The notes under the pieces were generated by a model. It was not told where the DNA came from. It saw only the letters and a program-made list of their open reading frames with translations, and searched no databases. The translations under genes and the position numbers were made by a program. A stretch of 64,000 bases of DNA from Rhea pennata (Eukaryota; Chordata; Aves; Rheiformes; Rheidae). Within the stretch, counting starts at the first letter, position 1. Each line of letters begins with the position of its first letter. The stretch covers positions 19,430,412-19,494,411 of the forward strand of contig NC_084675.1 of assembly GCF_028389875.1 (NCBI RefSeq). Direction: 5' to 3'. Positions 35,892 to 48,229 of the stretch are shown here, one piece after another.

Positions 35892-37689
35892 TGTGCGTGC
35901 GTCTCAATGACCTTGCTATTTTCATAATTCTGAACATGATAAGGTGTAAGCCTGTTCTCAATGTTATCTGAGCACTGGCAGCATACTCGGCATTAGTACA
36001 ATGCATTTAAAAAAAGCCTTTTCTGCAATCTTTACTCAAGGACAAAAAACCCAATTAGCTGACCTGCCTGAAACATGCTGTTGTGTTTCTGTTAAATAAG
36101 GTACAAAAATTGCAGAATTTAAATTTGGGTTTTGGAATCTGAAAGCAATTTGGGGAGAGAATTATTTTGCAATAGATAAGCAAAATGAAATGTAAACATT
36201 AGTTACCCTAATTAAGCGTGTACTCTATAAATGCATATGAAGATGTATTCAAATATGTGATGGTATTATATACATAAATGTAGGTCAGGTGAAATCAAGA
36301 GTTAAGCTTCGTGGGCTTTGTGTCGCACTGCACTGGCTGCTTTTACTCCCAAAGGTTATACTTGGTTTGTAACTCATTATTCTCAACTTATGCTCAGGCC
36401 TTAAGAGTAAAGCTTCTGAACTGTTCAAAATGAGTTTGGACTCGGTTAGGCCTTCACTTCCACAAGACTACAGTCTGAGCTTTTTGCATAAAAATATACC
36501 TGGAACAGTAGTCTATGTTTTGAAACTATTTATACTTCTGAACACATTCAAGCTATCACCTTGGTATTAAAGGAAGCGAACACATGAGCTGTTTTGAAGA
36601 ATAAGTGATGGAGTGTCTTCAAAGTAACCTTGTCTAGCTGTGTAGCAGACTTGTAAGAATTTAACAAATATAAATGCATGATGAAAGCAGTACAGGAAAA
36701 AACACAGCAATATAAATCGGGTATGTGCGTGGGGCAGTTTGAAGGCCTGGAGTTTTAGAAGTATGAATGCAAATCAGCAGATTTGATAGCTTTTGAAATG
36801 CCTAGGTATTATCCAAGAAGAGCATTGCTCTGGATTACACTTTCTTCTCCCTTCCTACTCCCTAGTAAAAGGATGTAGATCTGATGATCCTTAATTCCCT
36901 GAGTGGTCCCTGCTCAGGCATGCAGCCTCACAGAGGAGTTTGGTTTGAACAAGCGTGACTTATGTGAACTATAGCCAAAAGGATCTAGGTCTGCAGAAAC
37001 CATAGCAGTGTCACTAAAATTCTGGAAATACTCCTTCCCTAGAGAATACTGATCAGATGATATTCTGAAAAGAGACTGAAAGCAAAGCATTAAAGTATTT
37101 ACAGATCTTGGATTCATTGGATGCAACTATATGCAGAGCAATAGAGTAGACTACAAAAAGGTATTTTCTTTTCCCCCGTGGTGAGATGTAGCAGAGAATT
37201 GTATATAAAGGAAGAAATAGAACATGTTTCCATTTCCCCCTGCTTTTAAATACAGTGACATGTCCTAATTTAGACCTAATTTTAATTCCTGTAACATTAC
37301 TTGTAATAATGTCTAAAGTCCTCAGAATTAATTTGACTGGAAAAATTCCAGAAGGACTTTCAATTTTTCTCATTAAAAACATTATAGATGTCTTAATTAG
37401 GCACTGTTATTAATGGTAATATTACTCAATTTAGAGCTACACACTTAAGATGTGGTTACCCCTAGCGTGATTAGTCAGAGAAGCTCTGCTACGCAAGGAT
37501 GCACACTAGAATCTTGAACAGTTAAATATTTAGAGCCAGATGCTCAGCTGGGTAAATTGTGGCTACTGCGGCCTTGGCAGAGCTAGACCAGTGCGTATTA
37601 ACTGAGAGTTTGATACCTAAGGCTATAAATAATAGTTTTTGGCTGATCTCCCTCATTCTTTCTCCTTTTCTGTTCTTGTACTTGGTTTG

Positions 37690-37731
37690 CCCCCTCCCCC
37701 CCCCCCAAAAAAAAAAATTTATATATATACA
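37690..37731. repeat. Compound poly-C / poly-A / (TA)n simple repeat
   Basis: C runs (37690-37694 and 37696-37706) are followed directly by eleven A (37707-37717), then TTT and a short TA run. This is low-complexity sequence. Confidence 0.85.
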
Positions 37732-40700
37732 GTAGAATAAACTTGTGAAGCAATACAAGCATTCTTGACTTAACTATAACCTGTTTAACTACTAAAATCA
37801 GGTTGGAGCACCTCTGCTTGTATTTTGCTCATTCCCCATGTTATCCCAGGAGAATTTCACTGACTTAAGTGAAGTTGCTTGTGATTTAGATTGCACTTCA
37901 AGGACCTTTTCACAGTGCCTTTGACTCTAATAGGCTCTCACAAGCTTCACGTTGTGGTAATTTGCTTTACTTAGTGAGGTCCTTCTGCTATGTCTGAGAG
38001 TAGAATTAGGTAGAATATTTTATTTGCTTGCCTAGAGGCAAATTTATACAAACTTTTAAAGTACTCTTCTGTAGCAGTTAATGTGTGTATTTTCCTGTTA
38101 AAAGATTGAAAGGAGCTATTTGGATTTACTATATCTGTGCCAGGCTTTGTTAGTACATAAGAATCCATGGCAGCTTTCAGTTTATAATTACTGGCTGCCA
38201 GTCCCATCCGATGGCACTTATGTTTGCTGTGGTTGTGGATGGGGACTGTTTGCTGCATTGGCTATTGCGTGCTGCTCTGTGGCTATAACTGGGGAGCTTA
38301 AGCAAAACGAAATGTCGTTTATGGCTATGATCAGTGTAAAATACTGAGTTTGTTTTTTAAACAATGAAGTCTTATAAGTGTGAGGTGTCTAAATGGAATT
38401 GAATATAACAGCAAACTTTTGTGTACTGTTACTTAATCATCCCCAGCATTCAGATTTTATTTTTTTTGAAGAATTTTCAGTGCATACAATATTGCCTTAG
38501 CTGTGTACAAGCTCATTTGAATGGCAGGAAAGAAGATCCTGATACGAGTTGTCTGACTCCTGGAGTTGTCATCTTGCAGGTAGTCTAACCACGAAATGAA
38601 CAGTTGCTCTGCATTCGGGTTAAGATGGACAGATGTGCGTAAGGCTGTTAGAGCGAAAGGCATCTGGATATATAATTAGTATATGGGGTGGTACTGAAAT
38701 CTCAAAATGGTACAGACATTTGCATCTGTTTGCTGATGTATATAATGACAAGTTATTTGGGGTAGTAGGGTGTGAAGCTTAAAAGAAACTTAATGGATTT
38801 TCCTGTAATAAATCATTGACTACAGCAGTGCCATCTTTTATTAGCTTTTGATTTTGTAAAAGCTGAAATTGAGCATAATGTTGCATTTAATTTCAGAACA
38901 TCTGGTAGCAATATCTACTAGCAGCTGTTTAATACCTGAAATATAAACAAAACATGATTTTATCCATAGTTGTCATAGTTAATTTTCTTGGGAGTGCTGG
39001 TTTTAGAAGAGGTGCATTAGGAAATAGGTCTGGTCAGGAGAAAGTGGGAGGAAGACTGTATATTGTTCAAAATCTGAACAAATAGAGCAGAGGAGTGCAT
39101 AAGACTATTGGACTAAACAGGGGTGCATTTATAAAATCTTTACCAAAATATCACCTCAAATCTAGAAGAAATGCTAAGGCAAATCTTGGTCCTTAAATAT
39201 ACTAGTGTTCTGGTACTGAAGTACATCCTATTAACATAACTTTGAACAGACCAACTTTGATACTTTTTCATTCTCTGGTTCTATACGAGGAATTTTCCAG
39301 TGCTTTGACTGTGTCAATGTGATATATAATTGCATTTCCTCTGAGCACTGGAAGGAAGAATAAGAAGGGAAAAGAGTGAGGCAGCAGCTGTGTGGGTATC
39401 TTCCCCTCTAGCTCACTTGCTGCTGTTGCTCTGCCCTTGTTTGGAGGGAAGCTGGTTGGCTGTGTCATCATGTGAACCAGAGCAGGTCGCCTGAAAAGAA
39501 CAGAGAAAATGTGCCTTTTTCACTGCCTTTTTGCTTCTAAATCTTGGAGATGGTTAGAGGTGTCCTTGGGCTGCTGTAATTTGGCTCAGTATGTGTAATG
39601 TCACTCAGACCCATTCTGAGGGTTCCTATTTTGGGCTTTTCCCTCTGTTCTGGGGCACCAGTTAGATTTCTTAACTGAGGGCAAATAGATGGTGCAGCAC
39701 TGCTGCATCTGCTGAGGATTCCCTTCTGACATGGATGTTCACAAATACTCATCCCAGTGCTTCAGGCACCCACGAAGAACAGTGGTGAGTGGTAGAGTAT
39801 GTTCAAATAGCTGCTGCTTGGTGTGTCTGTATAAACTCCTTTTACCTTCCTCTGTGAGGAGCAGAGAGTAACAGAATAATCTGACTGGGTTTGGTATTGC
39901 TTGGGGCACGTCCTGACTCCTCTGAGCCAAGGGTGGAATCCATAAAGGAGCAGAATCAGACCCCTGACGTGTTGCAGGGCGCTGAAGAAGTACCCGTGGG
40001 AATTGCCATCTTTGCCTTCCCTTCTGCACTGCTTTCCTGACCCCTCTGGGGGTGAGTTCTGTTCTAGGCACCAATATTCTGGCAATCTAGTCACCCACTC
40101 ATGTTTAAACTGTGCCTGTACTGAGCAAGATCACTTCCATGATGGAATAATGTTGTTGGTTTTTTTGACACATGAATAGAATAGACTTTCTTGCTCTGTA
40201 TTTGTGATAAGGATCCCTGACAAGAGCAAACAGCTCTGATACTGCCCGTCTCTTCTCTTTTCACTTCCTAGTAAGGACACAAGAGGACTCCTTAAGAACA
40301 CGAGCACAATGAATTTTATTTCTATCTGGGGCATTGGTTTTCTTTTGATGTTTATTTCCAGCAGTGATTAAAAGTCACCCTTCCAGCATCTTGATCTGTG
40401 CCTAGCATGAGCCTGAATGCATTTGTTGCAAAGCGAGGGGATCTGCGGCTGTGTAGGCACAGCTTCTGATTTATTAGACACACTTAACTAGAAATTTCCT
40501 TTTTATTTTCTGTTACAGTGAAATGACACTTTTGATGGATGATCCAGATGCTTTATCTATAAGTTGATTTGAAAGTGTTATGCAGTATGGATGTTTAAGT
40601 GCAAATAGTTTATAATCATAGCCTCATGCTGGAGGATGTTAAATATCTGTAACTTTGTATTATAATTCATTATGGATGACATTCTGGCTCCTAGTGGGCT

Positions 40701-41989
40701 GACTGTAAAATTTCCTTGGCCTCAGTACTGCTGGAATTTCACCGTGTTTTAACTTAGAATTGAGATTTCATCACTTTAATATGAATTAGATTAAGTAAAA
40801 ATAATCTAATTGCATAGCAACTTTGTCTGACATCTTTTATGCTGAAGACTGAAATGCACCACAGACTGACCTAAATCCTTCAGTCTGTCATCCATGAAAT
40901 ACAAAGTTCTTGTGCATATATAGGATACTTGTGTTAATTTCTAAGTAGTTACAGGATTCTGGCTTGACTGTGTGTACAGCGTGTTCCCTTGCTACTGCAC
41001 CTTAGCTGTTGCTGAGTGGAATATAATGTGTGAGGTTTTTATTAATAGCGAATATTCACTCACTAGGCTTTAGGAACTACAACTTTAACAGGAGAATTTC
41101 CTAGCTTTAACCAGCTAAGGTGGTCTCCTAGGAAAGAAGAAGAATGGTTTTGAATTTCTTTTGGATGGAGGAGGAAATGGAACGAGTGAATGCTCTGTCA
41201 ATTAGACAAGTAAATGAGGAGGATGTGAAATCATTACCTTTTCATCTTCCTCTGTCACTTGAAGACACTTATTTGAATGAAAAGCAATGGTTACAGTAGA
41301 AGGAAATTAAGCCATCTATATCCCAAATAAAGTAGCCTCTTCCTGTGACTCTTGAGGCTCGGGGCTGTGACCTAGCAAGGAGGACCAGGTATTTTGTTGT
41401 AGCCCCAGTCTGTACTATTGCATTGCCTTTCCTCACAAAATAGCATGTCTGCCTGCAGAATGCCTGTTGGAAATGGTTCCTGCCCTGTACTAATTCCCAG
41501 TGTGCTGGGGAATTATTAGGGCAAGTGCTAGCCGGGACAGACCAAAAGCTTCTGTGTAGTACTAGCCATCTCCAAGCACATGCACACTGCACAGGCGTTT
41601 TACTTCCTCGTGTCTGTTCTGGGCCTCCTGGGCTGAAGTTGTGCAGAGACTACGGAGTGCAAACATCCTCAAGCTTCTGAGTTCTGGGACTGCAAGTCTG
41701 TAGAAGATAGTGGGACTCCAACTGTTCAAGTTATTTAGAGCCAAAAGACTGTAATAGGCAATAGTTGTTTCGCATTCTGTTAATCTCAAACCTGCAGGAG
41801 AAGCCGGTTAAGAAGGCAAAGGTCTGCTTCCTGTAGAGAATACCACTGTGTCAAAAACTTTCTACAGCCAATTTCTGATCTACTCTAGCCAAAGGCAAAC
41901 CTTTCCTTGGGAGACTGTAAATCACTTCATTTGGGAGAGCTTTGAAGGTATTACAGAAGTGGTATGTTAAAAGCATGGGGAGGTTCTGG

Positions 41990-42130
41990 AGACTCTTCTG
42001 ACCTCAAGTGGATGAGGCCCTGAGCAACCTGGTCTAACTTTGCTGTCAGCGCTGCTTTGAGCAGGAGGTAGGACTAAATGACCTTGAGAGGTCCCTTTCA
42101 ACCTCAAGTTGGTAATCTTTCTATTTTTAT
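41990..42130 (+). mobile_element. CR1 LINE 3' end fragment (5'-truncated)
   Basis: Two blocks match the conserved CR1 3' region: GAGGCCCTGAGCAACCTGGT followed by CTAAC (42012-42038), and GGTAGGACTAAATGACCTTG followed by AGAGGTCCCTTTCAACCTCAA (42067-42108). The avian consensus reads roughly GGGCTTTGAGCAACCTGGTCTAG and GTTGGAACTAGATGATCTTTAAGGTCCCTTCCAACCCAA. The tail continues into AATCTTTCTATTTTTATT, a decayed form of the ATTCTRTG-type terminal repeats. CR1 copies are usually 5'-truncated, and nothing of the reverse transcriptase remains. This element supports the avian/sauropsid assignment. Confidence 0.85.
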
Positions 42131-42590
42131 TACTCCTCCTTGCAAAATGCTCCTTTCTCTTTATGGACATATTTATTTTACAAACACTAACATTGTCTCA
42201 TGGTTTTATCACACTTTAAAAATGAGAAGAATAAAAACTATATATTGCAAGGGAGCTGACTTCCTAGTAAAGCTGCAAACTGAGAACAGTTCTCTTATAT
42301 AGCCTAAAGAGAGGAAACTTCTAATGTACTCAGCACTTCTCCTTGTCTTTCATGCCCAATAATTCATTCTGGTTCTGGTTCTTTGATGGTAAATTGTATC
42401 AACTTCAATTTCAATAATTTCCCAAGTGCTGTTGTAGCTTGTGTGGTGATGTATTACCAACTTACAGTTGATAGGTTTTGAATTTGTCTTTTGTTCCCTA
42501 GCAAGCTAACACAGGTTTTCTTATTTTGCTGTGTTTTTGCTACAGTAAGTGAGTTAGTGTTGTGGAGAACACTGCAGTTTGTTTCCATAC

Positions 42591-42611
42591 CCCTTTCCTT
42601 AAAGGAAAGGG
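42591..42611. other. Near-perfect palindrome, 10-bp arms
   Basis: CCCTTTCCTT (42591-42600) and AAGGAAAGGG (42602-42611) are exact reverse complements separated by one A. It could extrude as a cruciform; no protein site is recognised. Confidence 0.85.
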
Positions 42612-42890
42612 TAAGCTGTTCCAATGGTTCAGTGTAGCGGTGAAGGGGCTTGTTCAACCTCCTCATTGAACAAATTCTAGACTACTTAGTTATGACTGTA
42701 GCGGGTGACTGAAATGTGGGTTGTACTTGTTTGCCTTTTGAAGGGGTTCAGTGGTGTTTGGAAGCTTTAATATCACCACGTCAGGTTTGGGATCCTAGAA
42801 TTCCAGCTCTTGGCTCCACCCTGCTACCTTGTTGCTGTAGAAGCCAGAAATTTTATATCTAATGCCCTGAGTCCCTGGTATGTTGTTCAC

Positions 42891-42937
42891 TTTACTCCCC
42901 GTAAGGGGTACAAGAGCTATTTTAAAAGGGGAGTAAA
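42891..42937. other. Inverted repeat, 10-bp arms, 27-base loop
   Basis: TTTACTCCCC at 42891-42900 pairs exactly with GGGGAGTAAA at 42928-42937. It lies about 280 bp from the palindrome at 42591. Confidence 0.85.
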
Positions 42938-44919
42938 ATAAAACTTTGTATAAGTAGTATTGAGTGTAACATCCTTTTCAGCTTTTTAGCTGCCCTTAAT
43001 CTATCTGTTGCTTGTAGGAAAAATCAGTTTTGAAGAGATTTGGACTTTGGACTAGGTAACATAGTGTCTTGGGAATTTTCTTCTGCTCCCTTCTCAGAAG
43101 GAGTAGCACCAATCCTCACTGAACCTGGACACTTCTAAGGCCCTTTATGGCCTGTCTGCTCAGGCTCATTGAAATGTCAGCTGTCTCTTCTACCAGCGAT
43201 GCAAACGCAAATACAAATATTCATGGTGCCCCTCTTGCTGAGGATTTGCTATCTGTAAGCATTTGCAAGACTGCTTTGTAGTCCTTGTTCAGTAGTTCTT
43301 TAAAACTTCTCTGCTGTAATGCATTCGTAACTGGCTCAGTTACTCATCTGCAAATAACACTAATTGCTACTGGTGTATTTCATATATAAATATTCCTTTG
43401 CATATGTATAAGTCAGAGGAATATTACATTCTTACTGTTGTATTCTGAACTGAAAGCCTGAGGCCTATGGGATTTTTGTTCTGTGTTGTGCAGTGTCCCT
43501 GACCCAGGAGTCCTACTGCTAGATGTATAAATAACAAACACTAACACAAGGCCCAGAGAGCTTGTTGAGGCATTAGATCAGTTTGAGTGAGTTCAGTATG
43601 AAACATTCATGATGTTGACTCTGCACCTGAATCTCTTGAACAAACTTGTGACACTACTTGTATTAATTCACAGGCAGATTTACTAATGGTGTTTCCTGTT
43701 TTGTGCCCTTCTGGCACTTACCAATTAGCAAGTAAAGGGCAGCTCTGAGAGCAACACAGAGGAAGGAGGTACATTCATGCCTTCCAGATCTAAGAGCCTA
43801 AGCTAGACACCTAGGCTTTCTGGTGGTAACTGAGCGTGTAGTAGGCAAATCATCTAAATTAGGAGCCTGCTTCTCCACTGGCGATATCAAAGCTGCGTGC
43901 CTAGCTTTGGCATGTTCTGTACTGTGAATGCTCTAAGCTAGTTTGTCTCTTTTCTCTGGCTTTGAGCCTGCAAAGGGGGAATAGAGCTGTAGAGACCTTT
44001 GAACTCCCTCTTCACCTGGGGGCCAAGTGTCCCCTCTCCATGTGTGGCCTTGAAAAGCGAATGGATCGTTCCCTGGTGCAAGACCCCAGATGCTGCTGTG
44101 CTGGATGAGAAAGCTGTAAGGCAGATACCCTCTGCAGTCTTTTAGTTTCCACTTCTGTTAGTACTAGGCAAGCATCCAACTGAAATAATGTAGCTTATGA
44201 TTAGGAAATAAATATCTTTCAAACTGCCTTGCTATGTTTTGTAAGCATCTTAACAGTCTGAGGAGAGACAAATGAGTATGAGCTGATCAACGCTTCCTCC
44301 TTGCTGTAGTTCTTACAAAAATGTTCTATATGCTTTCATGATTTCACCACATGTACTTTTCCAGCTTTTTCCTATTAGACCTTGTGCTGTCTCTGTTATG
44401 GCAGAAAAATTTCTGTTGCAAGTGTCTAAATCTGGTGTGAAAATGTAATGTCTTTTCCTCAATTTGTATGTCTTTCCAAGTGCTATAGCATGATGTGACC
44501 CTTTATGACATGAGATGCATCTGTGGCTAGTATACTGGGATCAAGACTGCTTTTTAATGCTGTCAGCCTCCCTTAACTTACAACTTATATGAATATGACC
44601 AAGTTAGAGACAGCATACAAATAAACACTCTTGGGTGGAAAAATGACATATTTCTCAGCCTGTCTACTGCAGGTTGCAGTCTATTAATTGCATCCAGGTT
44701 TGTTATACAGTACCAACTATATACTTAGACAAGAAAAGTGAAGAAAACTGCTGTTCCCCATTCTTTGGGGGGTTTTTAATAAAAGACTTATTGCCATAAT
44801 TTTTACAAAAACATTAAACTGTCAGCATTTGCAGTTCTGGTTCTGACAATAACATCTGAGTTTTACACCTCAGATACAAGGATAAGACATGTTTATTTTG
44901 AAGAAAATGAGGTTTTCAT

Positions 44920-45010
44920 TTTTAGAAGTGGAGAAACTGAAACCAAGAGATGAAACAACTGGCATCAATGGCCATGAATTTACTGAGAGCCAGGAAGAAA
45001 ACATATGTCT
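44920..45010 (+). repeat. MIR-like SINE relic
   Basis: The sequence aagtggagaaactgaaacca, then agagatgaaacaactggcat, then gagagccaggaag parallels the MIR core (GATGAGGAAACTGAGGCACAGAGAGGTTAAGTAACTTGCC ... GGCAGAGCCAGGA). Diverged; recognised by eye only. Confidence 0.45.
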
Positions 45011-48000
45011 TAAATATCAAGTCACTGAATTTTTCTACTAGATCATTGCTCTGTCTTCCCCTTTGCTGAGCACAGATGCTATATAACTCATTGGCAGCTC
45101 TTCAGGAAATTTTCAGAATGTTTAAGTGGTGCTTGTTGGGAAGGAGCTGCTGAAATGCGTAAGGTGAAACAAGCTGTGGATGAGCTGGTCAAAGCCTGAA
45201 GGTAGGCATCAACCTTGATGCTATGTTTGGCTTGGGTTGTCAACTTAAATGCTTATATTTGCCAGCACCGTGATCTGGTAACTTCTGCTTAGGTGAATTG
45301 CTTTATCTGTGCAGGGACCTGCTAAGGGAAGTGTGTCCATTTCTGCCCTTAGTGCAGCTGTGCTTCTCACTATCTTCCCTTATAAAAGAAGGCACAGCAA
45401 TATGCTTTAGAGTATAACCCGTGAAAGGGTCTTGTTTCCTCAAAACAATCTTAATTCAATTTTAATGGTCAAAGCTCTGTTCCTCCCTCCACAATGTGTA
45501 AGATCTTAGTATATGCTGGAAGAGGCTTTTTGGACTAAAATAGTTTTCTTGATCTGTGCTTTGCCATGGCAGCATCTGTTGTAACAGCAGGAAGAAAACT
45601 AATGCTTGCACCTGGAAAATAATGGGCTAGCCAAAGTTGCAGAACCTTTGGGATGTATTTGAAGCTTTGGCAGATGCTACAGGGAGGTTTGGTATGAGAT
45701 GTGAGCCTATGTCAGAAGGTGTGTACCAAAGGAGCGAGATCCCAGCACTTAGGGAGTGCTTCTCTCATAAATACTGAGTTGGTTGTCACAGGTGGTGTGT
45801 TGCTCTGAGAGCTCCAGGGGGGCTCTAAAATCATACAACATGCATAAATGAACATGATCTCTCAGCATGATTGGGCATTTGATCTACTTCCTCTATAAAC
45901 TGAAGTTTTTTCAAGAGACTAAGGCTTACTAAGTGACTGCTTTGAGTGGGAAAGAATAGTTTTTCCCAGTCAGTTGTGGTGGTTAGGCTAAGCATTGCAG
46001 GCTGCAATGCAGTGATAGAGGATAATGATGTGTTCAGGCAGTGCGCAGGCTGTAAGTAGCACCTGTAAATAAATACCAGGTTCACTGAGTAAAGTGGCTT
46101 CAGTTATCACCAAAGCTACCTGTGACAGTGACTAAATATGCAAAGCTGTCAGATTTGCTCCTGCAGATCAGACTGCATTTTGGACTTTCTAACTGGCCAT
46201 GCTCATGTTTTCTTTACTGAAAAGTCTACCTGCTAAATGAAAGAAATCAGTAACTACATGATCTGCAAATGGATTTTATCGATACCTTTTAGTATCCTGC
46301 AATCTTGGGAGACCTGTCATAGCCATGTTACCCCGCAGGCTTTAGCTTACCTGCCTCTTCAACTAAGTGGGGTTTTACAGTCCTGGGACCATCTTTTGGT
46401 TACTTTGATTTGAGAAGCAACCTTTCTCAAGGGTTGCTTTTAAACTTGTCCCACTGTATTTCCTAGTGCCAAGGTAGAGATGCATTTAGAAAAGTTGCTT
46501 GAACCTTCAGGAGGAGAAGTGTGAAGGGGGGGAGGAGAGGACCAAGGGGAGGAAGACATGTATGCAATAAAAATATATATATCCTTTTTGCTAAAAAGGA
46601 AAAAACCTATGCAGCAAAAGCAGGCTACTGCTGAAATGTATGAAGACTTAGGGGACAGGTCTTGGTTTGTTCTCATACTTCCCTACAATACAAAAGTTAA
46701 CATGCTGATCTTGGCCTTATCTGCTCCAGTGGGCTGGCTGGGGTGCTGAGCACAGAAGCAGCCCATTCTGTTTTTACATCACCTGCCTGGTCCAGTAAAA
46801 TGGTCACCCCAGCTTCCTGGGACAAGCTTCTGGGTCCCCAGATGCAGGTTTAAAGCACTGCTGTCCCGAGTGCAGGAAGTCACCTCACCGGTGTGGCTGC
46901 GCCCTTGTGCCTCGGCGACTTGCCTAGCTGTGGTGGTAACCGTGTGGCCTCTAACAAATGTTGACAAACCACCTGTCTTGCAAATCCTTTTACAGCCTTG
47001 CTTCTGATGCTCACCCTAGGAATACTCTGCTCTGCTGTGCTCCCATCAGCAAGGACTTCAGGCTTTTTCCCCCTGTCGAACTGTTCATTTGACAATTTAT
47101 CTCAATGGTTTCTGGCATCTTTGCTCAGTGTTTGTTCACGTGCCAAATCAACTAATACCTGCTCGGACTTGGCTTTTGACCTTGCTGCCACAAACTCCCC
47201 ATCTATGAATGACTGATTGAAAGCTGGGTACCAGGTGTGAAAATGTGTCAGTGTATGCTACGGTGACTCTGTGGCAGTCAGGCTGGTGTAATTTTACTTG
47301 TCATGGATGGAAAAGTAAGGAAGTGTGGCAGCTAGGGAGAATAGATTGCTGGTCTGTTTTGTTTGCTTGAATGACATGAAGCAAGATGTTGCTGATAGAA
47401 GTCAGGTAAAAAGAACCAGAATGCCTATTCTGTGGCATAAGCTTCAGTTTTTAAATGCTTTGAAAGTGAAGAGCATTCCTTTATTTGCTTTTATCCCAAA
47501 GCTTTAGTAAATTGTCTCCAGAAGGTGGTTATAACCTGGTGTAAAATGCTGTGTCAAGAGTTGGGGCTGGCCATCTCAATTAGCTTGTTGGCTAATATTG
47601 CCTGTTTCAAGATTTGGGAAATGACACTTGATGTCTCTTATAAACAACACCAAGATCTAGCAATGCACTATTAAAGCTTTATATAAGAGGTAGCTATTAC
47701 TGCTTTACAACCTAACTTGTAAAACAAAACACCTGGATTGTAAGTGCTATTAGGATGGATGACAGGGTAATAGTTGCTCTCAAATTAGTTAACTATTTAT
47801 ATTGCTTTACTGTGAAAAGTCAAGCTCTACAATTGGAAGCACCTGGAAAAATCAGAAAAATCAGTTATGAAAACTTTTTTTAAAAAAAACCCCACACCCT
47901 ACATTCATTGGCCTAACCACTGTGCTACAGTAGAGATGTGGGAATCAGTGTTCCACATAACTTCAAAATGCTTCCTCTCTGGGCTGGGAGACTTTTGAAT

Positions 48001-48193
48001 TCTGACAAATTTCAAGTCTGTTCCTCATCCTGGATTTTATCTGCAATGTCACCAGTGAATGATTAATTTGGTAATGGCTTCTAACAGATGCTAACAGCTG
48101 GAATCAGCACAGCTAAGGATCAATCCTTTTGTCCCTCAGTTTTGTAAAACTTGTAACAAGCTTACTTTCTCCTGTCTCTTTGCATGAAACTGA

Positions 48194-48229
48194 TGTTCTT
48201 CTGCATGTTCTTCTGCATGTTCTTCATGG
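48194..48229. repeat. 12-bp tandem repeat, about 2.7 copies
   Basis: TGTTCTTCTGCA occurs at 48194-48205 and 48206-48217, followed by a decayed third copy (TGTTCTTCATGG) at 48218-48229. Confidence 0.85.

Noticed and set aside
39739..40094. Two overlapping minus-strand frames of 110-111 codons
   Set aside because: Both are open in different frames over the same DNA and show no recognisable domain; CDH13 intron DNA by context.
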